This document shows positions 53,231 through 62,642 of a stretch of DNA of 64,000 bases, one piece after another; the first letter of the stretch is position 1; every line of letters starts with the position of its first letter. The position numbers and the translations under genes were made by a program. The notes below the pieces were generated by a model. It made no database searches. It saw nothing but the letters and a program-made list of their open reading frames with translations, and was not told the origin of the DNA. This DNA comes from Clostridiales bacterium (lineage in GTDB: Bacteria > Bacillota > Clostridia > Lachnospirales > JAQSXR01): positions 1-64,000 of the forward strand of contig JAQSXR010000015.1 in NCBI GenBank assembly GCA_029256575.1. Reading direction: 5' to 3'.

Positions 53231-54952
53231 TTAATTTTCTAGAATAATACGAATTATTTTTCCATCATCATAATAAATCAGTGCATCATTACATCCAGCA
53301 TTACGAAGCATCTGTATTGTAATGTCTGAATAATTTTCGTCTTTACTAATACTAAATCCACAATATGCCATTAATTCAGTTTTTCCACTATATATGAATT
53401 TTTGTACTATCGTTTGAAGTTGCTCTTTTGTTTCCGCATATACTCCAGACATTCTATAATAATCGTATTTGGTACTATTACATTTTACATATTTTGATGT
53501 ATCCCATGTATGATCGATTGCCATTCTCTCATCTGTAATATTAAAATAGTTATATCTTACAAAATCTTTAGTATCTGGTACAGGGTCATTCCATGTTGCA
53601 TCTACTTGGTAATATTCTCCGTCTATCTTCACAATATTCCAAACATGACCTTCCCCATTTGTAACCCCACTTATCATATGACACTCTATCCCCATAATAT
53701 TCATAAACATATTAAACGCTTCTGCATATGCTTGACATACTCCAGTTTTATATTTCAGCAATCCCCATACGGTATAAGAATCCTCTGGAAGTGTTCCATT
53801 TAAATAGTTATCATAATCATATTCGTAGGTTAAGACTATATAATCATGTATGGCTTTTTCTTTTTCATAATCGGTCATATCAACAGTGATGTTATCTACG
53901 ATAATCTTACTCACTATATCTATTAATTCTTTTGCTTTGTCTGAACTATTCATAGCGGCTGTCGCACTTTTGAAACTTTGTGTAACCATATGAGATATCG
54001 TATATTTATAATTAATTTCTGTATCTTCTTTATTTCCCTTAACTACATATCCCGTAAATATTGTTCCGTCTTCAAAGTATTTAAATACATCTTCATTGCT
54101 TACATTATTACTCGTGTACTCCACATGAATAATTGGTTGTATGTTATAAACCATTTTATCTAATACAGCATATAATTCTGCAACCGTTGCAACCTTTTCT
54201 TTCTTTGTTATCGGTTCCAATTTATTCTCTTGAAGAGTCGCTAGGATTGTCAAAGCTTTTGGCTGTAATTTCGCTGCCACGATAAGATCCTTATCCCCTG
54301 TTGCTTGAAGCTGTTCTTCTGTAAATACACCTTTTCTTAATAGATAAGCTATTAAGGTTTCATCTGTGTTTTTTAATTTCGCAAATAATGTTTTATAGCA
54401 TATCTTTACTACGAGATCTCTGGTAAAAATTTTATTATTATTAATTTCATCCACATCTGCTTGTGTTAGAATTCCAAGTTCTAACATCTTGTCAAAAGGA
54501 GCTTTCCAGGAAAATTCCCCAGCTACATCCGAATACCCTAAAGCACGAAGTATAAATGTTGCAAATTGCGTTGCGGGCATTTCTCCAACTCCAAAAGTTT
54601 TATCCGAACTACCAAATGCTAGTTTTTTTGTATATGCAAACGCAATATATGGGCTTGCCCAATTTGCTGATGTCGTAACATCTTTGAAATTGTGGCTATA
54701 GCCTGCTGTTTTTGCAACTGCTTCTTCTCCAATCAGTCTTAAAAACACTACTGTTCCATCTACTCGACTACAACTTTTATCTAATTCAAATCCTTTTGTT
54801 GTTCCGTAGAATAAATTAATTTGCTTTAAAACTTGTGCTTTGTTATAGTAATTTGCTGTAGTAGTGGCGGCCTCAACTGTATTTACATTGCCAATCACTG
54901 TTAAACATAGCATCAAAAGTGCCAAAAATAAACTCAATACCCTCTTCTTCAT
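53231..54952 (-). CDS. Secreted transglutaminase-like protein with SLH-like N-terminal region
   Basis: 573 aa. Signal peptide: MKKRVLSLFLALLMLCLTVI ... VEAA. Residues ~40-220 resemble S-layer-homology units (HNFKDVTTSANWASPYIAFA; KTFGVGEMPATQFATFILRA), suggesting cell-wall attachment. The papain/transglutaminase core is at ~400-460 with Cys in KTGVCQAYAEAFN, His in GHVWNIVKIDGEYY and Asp in QVDATWNDP. The C-terminal ~80 residues are unassigned. GGGGAG precedes the ATG. It is likely an extracellular peptidase-like or crosslinking protein. Confidence 0.9.
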   Translation of the reverse strand: MKKRVLSLFLALLMLCLTVIGNVNTVEAATTTANYYNKAQVLKQINLFYGTTKGFELDKSCSRVDGTVVFLRLIGEEAVAKTAGYSHNFKDVTTSANWASPYIAFAYTKKLAFGSSDKTFGVGEMPATQFATFILRALGYSDVAGEFSWKAPFDKMLELGILTQADVDEINNNKIFTRDLVVKICYKTLFAKLKNTDETLIAYLLRKGVFTEEQLQATGDKDLIVAAKLQPKALTILATLQENKLEPITKKEKVATVAELYAVLDKMVYNIQPIIHVEYTSNNVSNEDVFKYFEDGTIFTGYVVKGNKEDTEINYKYTISHMVTQSFKSATAAMNSSDKAKELIDIVSKIIVDNITVDMTDYEKEKAIHDYIVLTYEYDYDNYLNGTLPEDSYTVWGLLKYKTGVCQAYAEAFNMFMNIMGIECHMISGVTNGEGHVWNIVKIDGEYYQVDATWNDPVPDTKDFVRYNYFNITDERMAIDHTWDTSKYVKCNSTKYDYYRMSGVYAETKEQLQTIVQKFIYSGKTELMAYCGFSISKDENYSDITIQMLRNAGCNDALIYYDDGKIIRIILEN

Positions 54953-54982
54953 AATTCTCCCCCTTATATTACCTATAATTAT

Positions 54983-55966
54983 TTATTCTTTATCCGCTGG
55001 GAAAACAATCCCTATTTGTTTTCTTGCCTCATCTAGGAGATTTATTTCCATGATTGAATACTGGTTATGGTCTTGTGCATGTTCTGAATTCTCAATTAAT
55101 CGTACCATTTCTTCAACTTCATAATACATATTATTCTTATTCTTATTTTCCATACTTATTCTTTCTTCCTGTCCATCTCGGTAAAGAATAACTAATTCTT
55201 TTGGACTAACAATCTCATCAATAAGCATGGTTGCCTTCTCTCCCTGGATCTCGCTTTGAATATATGACACTGCAATCTTTGAATATAAAAGTTCTGCCTG
55301 CATATATCCGTAATCTGCAATTATCGTACCAGCTCCATCAATTCCATTCTCTAATAATATACCCATTGCATTTATTCCATTTGGTAAGCCAAATAGTTTA
55401 ACTAATGAATGTATGCAGTAAACTCCAATATCTGTTAGTGCCCCATTTGAATAAATTGGGTCAAAAGCATTCTCGATAATTCCTTTTTTAAAGTTATCAT
55501 ATCTACTCGAATATTTACAATACTGAAATGTTGCTCTACGAATCGTTCCTAATTTATATAGATTATTGGCAATTTCTAAAAATCCAGGGTCAAAAACAGT
55601 TCTCATTGCCTCCAATAAAATCACATTGTTTTCTTCTGCGGTTTGTAACATGAGCGCTAATTCTCTACTGTTTGATGCAATTGGTTTTTCACATAACACA
55701 TGCTTACCCTTTTGAAGCATTTGCATACTATGACTAAAATGAAAGCTGTTTGGACTCGCAATATATACCAAATCAACCTCCTCGGAATTCGCTAAATCTT
55801 CAAGCTTATCAAATACTAAGCTTGCTCCATGCATATTTGCATATTCTTTTGCTCGATCCATGGTTCTAGAATATACCCCTACTAATTCAATATTATTAAG
55901 TTGTTTCACAACCTCTATAAATCTATCTGTAATAAAATTCGTACCGATCACTGCACACTTTATCAT
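54983..55966 (-). CDS. Gfo/Idh/MocA-family oxidoreductase
   Basis: About 327 aa, starting MIKCAVIGTNFITDRFIEVV with GAGGG upstream. The Rossmann start has IGTNFIT instead of the common G-x-G-x-x-G. The dinucleotide-domain signature KHVLCEKPIASNSRE contains the catalytic EKP lysine (~residue 93). SNGALTDIGVYCIHSLVKLF carries the D-x-G-x-x-x-x-H motif of the family. It would be an NAD(P)-dependent sugar or diol oxidoreductase. It lies 30 bases past nothing obvious and is separated by 31 bases from the transglutaminase-like gene downstream, so the two may share a transcript. Confidence 0.9.
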   Translation of the reverse strand: MIKCAVIGTNFITDRFIEVVKQLNNIELVGVYSRTMDRAKEYANMHGASLVFDKLEDLANSEEVDLVYIASPNSFHFSHSMQMLQKGKHVLCEKPIASNSRELALMLQTAEENNVILLEAMRTVFDPGFLEIANNLYKLGTIRRATFQYCKYSSRYDNFKKGIIENAFDPIYSNGALTDIGVYCIHSLVKLFGLPNGINAMGILLENGIDGAGTIIADYGYMQAELLYSKIAVSYIQSEIQGEKATMLIDEIVSPKELVILYRDGQEERISMENKNKNNMYYEVEEMVRLIENSEHAQDHNQYSIMEINLLDEARKQIGIVFPADKE

Positions 55967-56140
55967 ATAAACCCTCATCCTATCTGTATTGTATTTTTTA
56001 TATATTACCTTTTATCTTTATTATCTTTTATCTATATTATTAACTAACAAAATGCTAATAAAGCGCAAATAAGTTAATTGCCAATACATAATATTATACC
56101 ATACAAGTGTAAATAATAACCTTATTTTTAGTACAAAAAA

Positions 56141-56173
56141 AGAACCTAATAGTCTGAAAGCCCTAAAGGTTCC
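56141..56173 (-). terminator. Intrinsic terminator of the rhodanese gene
   Basis: On the minus strand AGGAACCT pairs with AGGTTCT, followed by TTTTTTTGTAC. It lies 20 bases past the rhodanese-like stop. Confidence 0.75.
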
Positions 56174-56193
56174 TACTTTGAAAAGATTTCATT

Positions 56194-56514
56194 TTACTTT
56201 CTCTTTGTACCTACATATGAGCCTACCCCACCTGCTACGTTTACCACGTTAAAGCCTTGCTTTACTAATAATCCACAGGCTCTTTTGCTTCTTGCTCCAG
56301 AGTGGCACACAATGTAGTATTCTTTCTCTTTCTTTAAATACTTACTAGGTTCACTTAATAATTCACCCATTGGAATATTCTTAGCACTTCGAATACTTCC
56401 ATCTTTATATTCATATGGTTCTCTAATATCAATTAACTCAACTTTACCTATTAAATTATCAATATCATTTACATTAATAACCTTTATATTTTCTTTTCTA
56501 AATAAATCAAACAT
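56194..56514 (-). CDS. Rhodanese-like domain protein
   Basis: 106 aa from the ATG at 56514, which has AGGAGGAG upstream; the longer in-frame reading to 56589 has none. The single rhodanese domain is complete: VELIDIREPYEYKDGSIRSA, then KNIPMGEL and the active loop VCHSGARSKRA with the catalytic Cys. GFNVVNVAGGVGSYVGTKRK ends it. It is likely a cytoplasmic sulphurtransferase. It lies downstream of, and may be controlled with, the two-component system. Confidence 0.92.
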   Translation of the reverse strand: MFDLFRKENIKVINVNDIDNLIGKVELIDIREPYEYKDGSIRSAKNIPMGELLSEPSKYLKKEKEYYIVCHSGARSKRACGLLVKQGFNVVNVAGGVGSYVGTKRK

Positions 56515-56632
56515 TTTATCTCCTCCTAGACATTTATAATATGATTTTATTATATTCAATATCTTACTTATTATCTGTGACCTTATCACAGAGTTGAGTA
56601 TACATCAGAGGATATATTAGTTCCTTTTATTT

Positions 56633-57994
56633 CTATAATTTCAGAGGAATATTCACGATGAATTTGCTTCCCTTATTTCGTTCAGATTCAACCATAACGG
56701 AACCATTAATATGCTTTAGATTTTCTTTAACAACATATAACCCAATGCCTTCTCCTGATGAATTCACACCCTTATTCCCTTTATAGTAGGCATCAAATAT
56801 CTTAAGTTGATCCTCTTTCGTAATACCCACTCCATCATCTTCTATTGTTATTGTTAATCCATCGGTATTAGCAAAATAATTAATACTAACTTTTCCATTT
56901 TCCTCGGTAAATTTATATGCATTCGTTAAAATATTGTAAATTGCTTGACTTAACTTATATTTATCTGTTCGTAATATAATTTTTTTGTGTTCCATGATTT
57001 TCAGATCGATATCTTTTTTCTCAAATTGAACTTTAAGTCCATTTACAATTTGCCTCATCAATTGACTTAATTCAAATTCTTCAATCTTTAATGTATCAAT
57101 ATCTTTCTCAGCATCTATCATTCCGCTCATGTTTGAGATTATCGAAGTAATATTCTCTATTTGGTCTTCACAAATTCTTATTTCCTCTGGCGTCATATCA
57201 ATTACACCATCCTCAATTCCTTCTAAATGTGTTTTTAGAATTGTAAGTGGAGTTCGAGTCTGATGAACGAGTTCGTCAGTTAGTGTTTTTCTACTTTTTT
57301 GCTTAAGCTTTAAACTAGTTCTTAATGATTCAAGGCTTTGCTGTATTACTCTTATTTCTTTCACTTTTGATTGAAGTATTGTAGTTGTATTTCCCATATC
57401 TATATTCTGCGCCATATCAGCAGTATTAATTAAGTCCTTGCTCATCTTCTTACTTACTAGTATTCCTATTATTATTGCAAAAATTAGTACAATTCCGATC
57501 GAATACATACTGTTTTTGATAAGTGAAGATTTAAACATCCATGTCGCTAGTGAATTTTCTGCAGAACTATATTTTACTATATTTATTTGTCCGATCACTT
57601 TATTTCCATCCATTATCTTTGCATGATCGACTTCTTCAACCTGAGTATCTTGCATTCTTCGCATCATACCCTTATTCATCATTCCCATACCCATCGCATA
57701 TCCAGCAGTTACATCAACAATTAAAATACCATTTTCGTTATATACTTTTATTCGATTGATTGGATCAACTAGATGTGTCTCTAGCTCAATCGCCATTTGA
57801 GTTGCAGAAAATTCTTCCGTTGCCAATGCTTTGGTTGAATAGTCTACAATCTCTTTAAAATGCATCTCATAATTTTGCTTCACATAATCCGTAAAATATT
57901 TGTCCGTTAATGTACTTAATACGAATGCATTGATACTTACAGAAAAGACAGCAATCAATATCAGTACAAGAAGCCATTGTTTTCTTATCGTCAT
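56633..57994 (-). CDS. Sensor histidine kinase with Met-rich extracytoplasmic loop
   Basis: 453 aa. TM1 (LLVLILIAVFSVSINAFVLS), an extracytoplasmic domain of ~125 residues, TM2 (MYSIGIVLIFAIIIGILVSK), then HAMP-like and HisKA (LVHQTRTPLTILKTHLEGIE, phospho-His). HATPase_c follows with N box IYNILTNAYKFTEENG, G1 IEDDGVGITKEDQ and G2 GEGIGLYVVKENL. The sensor loop contains MGMGMMNKGMMRRM (seven Met in 14), which suggests metal, perhaps copper, sensing. Its ATG overlaps the response regulator stop by 4 bases. Confidence 0.93.
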   Translation of the reverse strand: MTIRKQWLLVLILIAVFSVSINAFVLSTLTDKYFTDYVKQNYEMHFKEIVDYSTKALATEEFSATQMAIELETHLVDPINRIKVYNENGILIVDVTAGYAMGMGMMNKGMMRRMQDTQVEEVDHAKIMDGNKVIGQINIVKYSSAENSLATWMFKSSLIKNSMYSIGIVLIFAIIIGILVSKKMSKDLINTADMAQNIDMGNTTTILQSKVKEIRVIQQSLESLRTSLKLKQKSRKTLTDELVHQTRTPLTILKTHLEGIEDGVIDMTPEEIRICEDQIENITSIISNMSGMIDAEKDIDTLKIEEFELSQLMRQIVNGLKVQFEKKDIDLKIMEHKKIILRTDKYKLSQAIYNILTNAYKFTEENGKVSINYFANTDGLTITIEDDGVGITKEDQLKIFDAYYKGNKGVNSSGEGIGLYVVKENLKHINGSVMVESERNKGSKFIVNIPLKL

Positions 57995-58677
57995 AGCTCC
58001 TCACCTCCAAATACATAACCTGCCCCATATTTCGTAATTAGAATCTCTGGACGTTTTGGGTTATCCTCGATTTTTTGCCTAATTCTCTTAATGTAACTAT
58101 CAACATTTCTATCATACCCTTCATAATCATCGCCATAGGCAAGGGTTATAAGTTGTTCTCTCGTTAAGACTTGTCCTTTATTCTTAAATAAAACAAATAA
58201 AAGCTTGTACTCCGCAGCAGTGATAGAAACTTCCTTATCACCCTTAATTAGCTTCATACTCTTAGTTTGTAAGCTCAAATCCTTAAAATTATATTTAATC
58301 TCATCCGTTTCATGATAGATTCTTTTTAAAAATACATTAATACGTTTCATCAGTTCTCTTGGACTAAAGGGCTTAACAACATAATCATCTGCCCCTATAT
58401 CAAACCCCTTTATCCGATCAACCTCTTCTTGTTTCGCAGTCAACATAATAACTGGTACATCTGATATCTTACGAAGCTCCCTCAGAACTTCAAAGCCATT
58501 GATACCCGGCATCATAACATCTAATAAAACGAGGTGAAACTCATGTTGATTAAAACATTCTAATGCTTCAAACCCATTATTAGCTATATATGCGCTGTAC
58601 CCTTCTTTCACTAGATACTTCGAAACAATATCACTAATATCTTTTTGGTCTTCTACAACTAAAATATTATATCTCAT
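57991..58677 (-). CDS. OmpR-family response regulator
   Basis: 228 aa. Receiver: ILVVEDQKDISDIVSKYLVK, phospho-Asp in LVLLDVMMPGINGFEVLREL, and the Lys in DDYVVKPFSPRE. The C-terminal winged helix is typical (ITAAEYKLLFVLFKNKGQVL; YDRNVDSYIKRIRQKIEDNP). It is translationally coupled to the histidine kinase gene (ATGA overlap) and forms the cognate pair. Confidence 0.96.
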   Translation of the reverse strand: MRYNILVVEDQKDISDIVSKYLVKEGYSAYIANNGFEALECFNQHEFHLVLLDVMMPGINGFEVLRELRKISDVPVIMLTAKQEEVDRIKGFDIGADDYVVKPFSPRELMKRINVFLKRIYHETDEIKYNFKDLSLQTKSMKLIKGDKEVSITAAEYKLLFVLFKNKGQVLTREQLITLAYGDDYEGYDRNVDSYIKRIRQKIEDNPKRPEILITKYGAGYVFGGEEL

Positions 58678-58742
58678 CAGCTCACCTCGTTCTTATTTAT
58701 TATGCTTACTTAACATAACAAATATTTACTTGATCAAAGTCT

Positions 58743-59030
58743 TTATCTTTTTCCTAATACTTCCTTACGTTTTAAATATTCTTCATCTGTAATTTCACCT
58801 TGTGCATATTTCATCCTCAAAAGTTCAAGTGAAGATTGTTTTGATATTTTGCTATTCTTATGAACCAATAAATAAATAACAAAAGCTACAACAAGTAAAA
58901 TTGTTAGTGCAATAAATATGTTCCAGCCATTATTCATAAACCCATAACCGCCATTACCAAAACATCCATTTCTAAAATTGTCACCACCAAAATTACCACC
59001 GTTTCCATAGAAACCTCTACCATACATCAT
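58743..59030 (-). CDS. SHOCT-domain membrane protein with Gly/Asn-rich N-terminus
   Basis: 95 aa: a Gly/Asn/Phe-rich N-terminus (GRGFYGNGGNFGGDNFRNGC), one TM (IFIALTILLVVAFVIYLLVH) and a C-terminal SHOCT domain (LELLRMKYAQGEITDEEYLK then RKEVL). It lies directly upstream of the response regulator gene on the same strand, 65 bases away, with AGGAGGAAA before its ATG. SHOCT proteins of this shape often accompany Met-rich two-component systems in Clostridia. Confidence 0.88.
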   Translation of the reverse strand: MMYGRGFYGNGGNFGGDNFRNGCFGNGGYGFMNNGWNIFIALTILLVVAFVIYLLVHKNSKISKQSSLELLRMKYAQGEITDEEYLKRKEVLGKR

Positions 59031-59173
59031 AATGTTTTCCTCCTTTTTTTTATGTTAACTTTATTATAGGAGGAGAATATGACTCAAATATGACTAAAGC
59101 TCATTCAGCTAAATATTGTTTCTTATTATTTATTGCTTTATTATTTTTCTTGCTTATTATTTCTTCACTTTAT

Positions 59174-60157
59174 CTATATTTCAAATACTAATTTAATATC
59201 TGTTATGTTTTGCATCATTTGAATCGCATTTTCTGCGATGCCCTTGATAAACTTTCTAAAGTTCTCTACATCGCCTTCTCTAAGATTTTCACCAGATCTT
59301 ATGGAAACCGTTACGTTCAAAATCCATCGAAGAGTAGCAAGTACTCTAAAGTATTCAAAATCCTGCATCGGACTATTCATTAATGCTAAATATTGGTTAT
59401 AAACTTCTGCTGCAAATTGCTCAAATCCACTGCGTTCCATTAAAGTGACTGTCCAAGCTAGATCAAATCTATAATCGCCAATCCCCCATACCCAATCAAT
59501 GACATATGGATTACTTGTTTCATCTACCAATACATTCCAAGGATGATAATCTCTATGCATAATAGAAGGCTTTAAATCCGATAGGAATGTCTTTTTATCT
59601 TGAAGCCATTGATAAATTTCTTCAAATTCAAATATCTTATATTGACGAATAATTTGTGAGATTTCATCAAGCTCACGATCAATTAAAGTGATAGGAGCTG
59701 TAACTTCGAAATCAGGTTGGATATGCTTCACATCAAGTGAATGTAGATCAAATAAAAGTTTAGTGAACTGCTGCATATGCTGACTTTGGTGTTCTTTATC
59801 TTGCATATAAACATCCCATAAAAGTTTGCCTTCTATTCTTTCCATAATTAAAAATGGCTTATCAAACTCTATTAAGGAAATATCATATGAAAACAATTCT
59901 GGTACTGGGTATCCTACTTTTCTGAGACTAGCAAGTGCTTTACATTCTTTCTCAATACTAGAAACTCCATTTTGGGTACCCTCGTATATTTTTAATATTA
60001 ATCTGTTTTGGATCTTTTCATCTACTATTACATTAAATGAAAAAATATCCCCTGCCCAACCTGATTTTAATTGAGTAATGTCTTGGATTTTGAACTCTTT
60101 CGTTTTAAACTGATTTCTTAAATGCAAACTTAGTAGATTATGAATATCCTGCATCAT
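59174..60157 (-). CDS. Aminoglycoside phosphotransferase (APH)/choline kinase-family protein
   Basis: About 327 aa from the ATG at 60157 (AGAAGGG upstream); a GTG at 60193 overlapping the upstream stop is an alternative. Kinase-like fold: LILKIYEG (ATP-binding Lys), PFLIMERIEGKLLWDVYMQ (hinge), the catalytic loop MHRDYHPWNVLVD and the metal-binding DWVWGIGDYRFDLAWT. This is the Brenner motif of APH enzymes, but the substrate may be a small metabolite rather than an antibiotic. It lies just downstream of the YczE-like gene and probably in one transcript. Confidence 0.88.
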   Translation of the reverse strand: MMQDIHNLLSLHLRNQFKTKEFKIQDITQLKSGWAGDIFSFNVIVDEKIQNRLILKIYEGTQNGVSSIEKECKALASLRKVGYPVPELFSYDISLIEFDKPFLIMERIEGKLLWDVYMQDKEHQSQHMQQFTKLLFDLHSLDVKHIQPDFEVTAPITLIDRELDEISQIIRQYKIFEFEEIYQWLQDKKTFLSDLKPSIMHRDYHPWNVLVDETSNPYVIDWVWGIGDYRFDLAWTVTLMERSGFEQFAAEVYNQYLALMNSPMQDFEYFRVLATLRWILNVTVSIRSGENLREGDVENFRKFIKGIAENAIQMMQNITDIKLVFEI

Positions 60158-60192
60158 CTTAACCCTTCTTTCCAAATAAGTATGGTTTACCA

Positions 60193-60837
60193 CTATATCT
60201 TCAATTTATCTATTATCTTTCGAACTGGTTTTTTATACAAGTCTAGTAATGGCCCAAAAATTATCATACATATAAGAGTTCCTTCTCTAATAGCAATTTC
60301 CTCTTTGAATACAAATGACAAGAGTAAAACTACTGCAATAAAAACAATGTCTAATAGCTGTCTAAACCTACCCATTGTGATTTTTTGTAATCTTTCCGCA
60401 ACTAGTAGGCAAACTCCCTCTAGTGGATTTCTTATAAATTTCGATTCAAGTACTATGGTAACTCCGAAGGCACATACAGCAAATCCAACTACTCCCACCA
60501 ACAGTCTTACTGCATAATATGTAATTTCCCAATTATTAAATATATTATAAATAAACATATTAATGAAAGTCCCAATTAAAAATACATTTAAGAATTGAAA
60601 TAATTCAATAGGCCGAAACTTCTTTTTCTCCATTAACATTTGTACAAAAATACAAGAACCGTTGAAAAAGATAGTTACTGTACCTATTTTGATTTTGATA
60701 ATCTTTGATACTGTAACTCCCATTGCATCCCAAGCACTTAACCCGATTGCTGCTTTAATTGTAAGACTTGCTCCTAATGAAATTATTAGTACTCCTACAA
60801 TGAGTGTAATTATTTTCTTTGCATATTTTGCTATCAT
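60193..60837 (-). CDS. YczE/YitT-like membrane protein (DUF6198 type)
   Basis: 214 aa with about five or six hydrophobic helices. The N-terminal part has the YczE pattern: VLIISLGASLTIKAAIGLSA then WDAMGVTVSK and KIGTVTIFFNG. Later helices include IGTFINMFIYNIF and LVGVVGFAVCAFGVTIVLES. The function is unknown; in Firmicutes such proteins sit near transporters and regulators. It precedes the APH-type gene on the same strand. Confidence 0.85.
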   Translation of the reverse strand: MIAKYAKKIITLIVGVLIISLGASLTIKAAIGLSAWDAMGVTVSKIIKIKIGTVTIFFNGSCIFVQMLMEKKKFRPIELFQFLNVFLIGTFINMFIYNIFNNWEITYYAVRLLVGVVGFAVCAFGVTIVLESKFIRNPLEGVCLLVAERLQKITMGRFRQLLDIVFIAVVLLLSFVFKEEIAIREGTLICMIIFGPLLDLYKKPVRKIIDKLKI

Positions 60838-60973
60838 CTCTTATTAAACCTTTCTGTTCCTAAAATATCGCCTTACAAATAATTTTATCATAATATTATA
60901 TAAAATCATACATTATTATTTATATAGAGGGTAAGCCGTGCAATGCTTGCAAATAAATCCTCCCAATTATAGC

Positions 60974-61005
60974 AACAGCCTACCACTAAGACGTGGCAGG
61001 CTGTT
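60974..61005. terminator. Hairpin terminator after the S41 peptidase gene
   Basis: AACAGCCTACCAC (60974-60986) pairs with GTGGCAGGCTGTT (60993-61005) with one mismatch. The plus strand continues CTCTTAATTTT. It lies just past the stop at 61027 of the minus-strand gene. Confidence 0.7.
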
Positions 61006-61026
61006 CTCTTAATTTTATAATAATCT

Positions 61027-62367
61027 TTATTTATTATCCAGAAAAGCAATCGCCCGTTGTAAGCTATCTTCTCCTACGTCAGTCACAATATCAGGAGTAA
61101 GCGTATTCTGGTCCGCTTTTGTGTCTGGTCTGTCGAGTTTAAGATATGAAATACTCATAAATATTTCACTATTCTTTGTTTCATATTGAACTACATCTGA
61201 GTAGCAGCTTGGTGCATTTATACTTGTACGTCCTATTATTGTTCCAAGTTTACCATCCTGAACATATACTCCTAGCATTGTTGCGGAACTAAATGTATAT
61301 TCATTTGTTAGAATTACTAAATTAATATTGTCGTTTCTAACTACATTTGTATTAACGGGATTTTGTTCAATTCCGCTTGTCTCGGTCCATCCCCTTAATT
61401 TAGAGGATAATGGAGAACGCCGAAAAGTTGATCCATATTCAGGAGCAGTCATACCAAGCGTCTTTAGAAGTTGCCTGCAATATTCCGCATTTCCACCACC
61501 ATTATTACGTACATCAATTATTACTTTACTAATTCCATTATGAATAGCATCCTTTAATTTCTCATTTTCTTCATTAAATTTATGATTATCAAGTGCGCAT
61601 GTATTCAGGTCAATATAATAAATATCACCCATTAACTCTGATTGTATTTCTGTGGTATATGAATATGCATCATAATATAACTTTTCCATAAATTTAATTC
61701 GTTTTTCTACCATTGTTCCATTTTCATCAATCGTAACCTTTATAGATTCTTTACTAACATCGCAACCTGCAAACTGCAGCATCGGTTTATACACTGACCA
61801 TACTGAATGATTAAAGTTAATTCCTGTTGGATTTTCAGCTGAAAAATACAAATCTACTGTTTTAAATATATTCTGTATCGGAATCCCATCAATATTAATA
61901 ATACTATTTTTTGTAACTTTACCGTCATCATCCAACAAATACAATTTATCTCCATCCGCATAACAATTAATATTCATAAAGTACCAGCTTTGTTGGCCAT
62001 TAACCCCTGTATGTAAATCTCCTAAGACCGAGAGATATTTTCTTGTTAAAAATGCAAAATCATATGGTGTTGTTTCCTTCGTAATAGCACCTAAATATTC
62101 TTGCTTTTCGTCTTCATAGGACTTGGGTATTTTCCCTATAGCAAAGGCAGGATGTGTTATTTCCACTGTTTCAATAACATCCATTGCATCTTGGTAATAT
62201 ATATTTTCTTTTAGCTCAGTAGCCGGCTCATCTGTAATCGAATTATTAATCTCTACCGGTTTGTTTGACGTTGCTCTATTATTATCATTTTTTTTGGAAC
62301 AACCTGTGATCAATAACAAAGATAAAGATAAAGTCAATAATAATGTTATGTATTTTCTCTTTTTCAT
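61027..62367 (-). CDS. S41-family (tail-specific-protease-like) lipoprotein
   Basis: 446 aa. Lipoprotein signal MKKRKYITLLLTLSLSLLLI then TGC. An Asn-rich linker precedes the folded part. The S41 core is recognisable: a PDZ-like segment (SIINIDGIPIQNIF, ~residue 155), KVIIDVRNNGGGNAEYCRQL (~280) and NLVILTNEYTFSSATMLGVY with the candidate nucleophile Ser in FSSA. The Lys of the Ser/Lys dyad is likely in QDGKLGTIIG. It would act outside the membrane. AGGAAC precedes the ATG. Confidence 0.88.
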   Translation of the reverse strand: MKKRKYITLLLTLSLSLLLITGCSKKNDNNRATSNKPVEINNSITDEPATELKENIYYQDAMDVIETVEITHPAFAIGKIPKSYEDEKQEYLGAITKETTPYDFAFLTRKYLSVLGDLHTGVNGQQSWYFMNINCYADGDKLYLLDDDGKVTKNSIINIDGIPIQNIFKTVDLYFSAENPTGINFNHSVWSVYKPMLQFAGCDVSKESIKVTIDENGTMVEKRIKFMEKLYYDAYSYTTEIQSELMGDIYYIDLNTCALDNHKFNEENEKLKDAIHNGISKVIIDVRNNGGGNAEYCRQLLKTLGMTAPEYGSTFRRSPLSSKLRGWTETSGIEQNPVNTNVVRNDNINLVILTNEYTFSSATMLGVYVQDGKLGTIIGRTSINAPSCYSDVVQYETKNSEIFMSISYLKLDRPDTKADQNTLTPDIVTDVGEDSLQRAIAFLDNK

Positions 62368-62642
62368 ATCTTATGTTCCTCTTTTCTTATGTATATAAAC
62401 TGTTAAAGAATATGAATTTATGCTCATGCCAATATTTTGTATGAAATAATCCTACGTAAATAATATATACGCTTATTGCCATGTTTTGTCAAGTTCCTAG
62501 TTGTTATATATGGATCCGGTTATTTAATCAAAAAGGGTGCTCCCGTAGATGAATTATGGTACAATTAAGTATAACAACGAGAATTGCATACAAGTCACTA
62601 ATAATAATCTATATAGCTTAAGGCTTTGAAGGGTAGGTAAAT

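Noticed and set aside
59174-60157. Aminoglycoside resistance gene
   Set aside because: The APH fold is clear but substrate residues cannot be judged from sequence; many such kinases act on metabolites.
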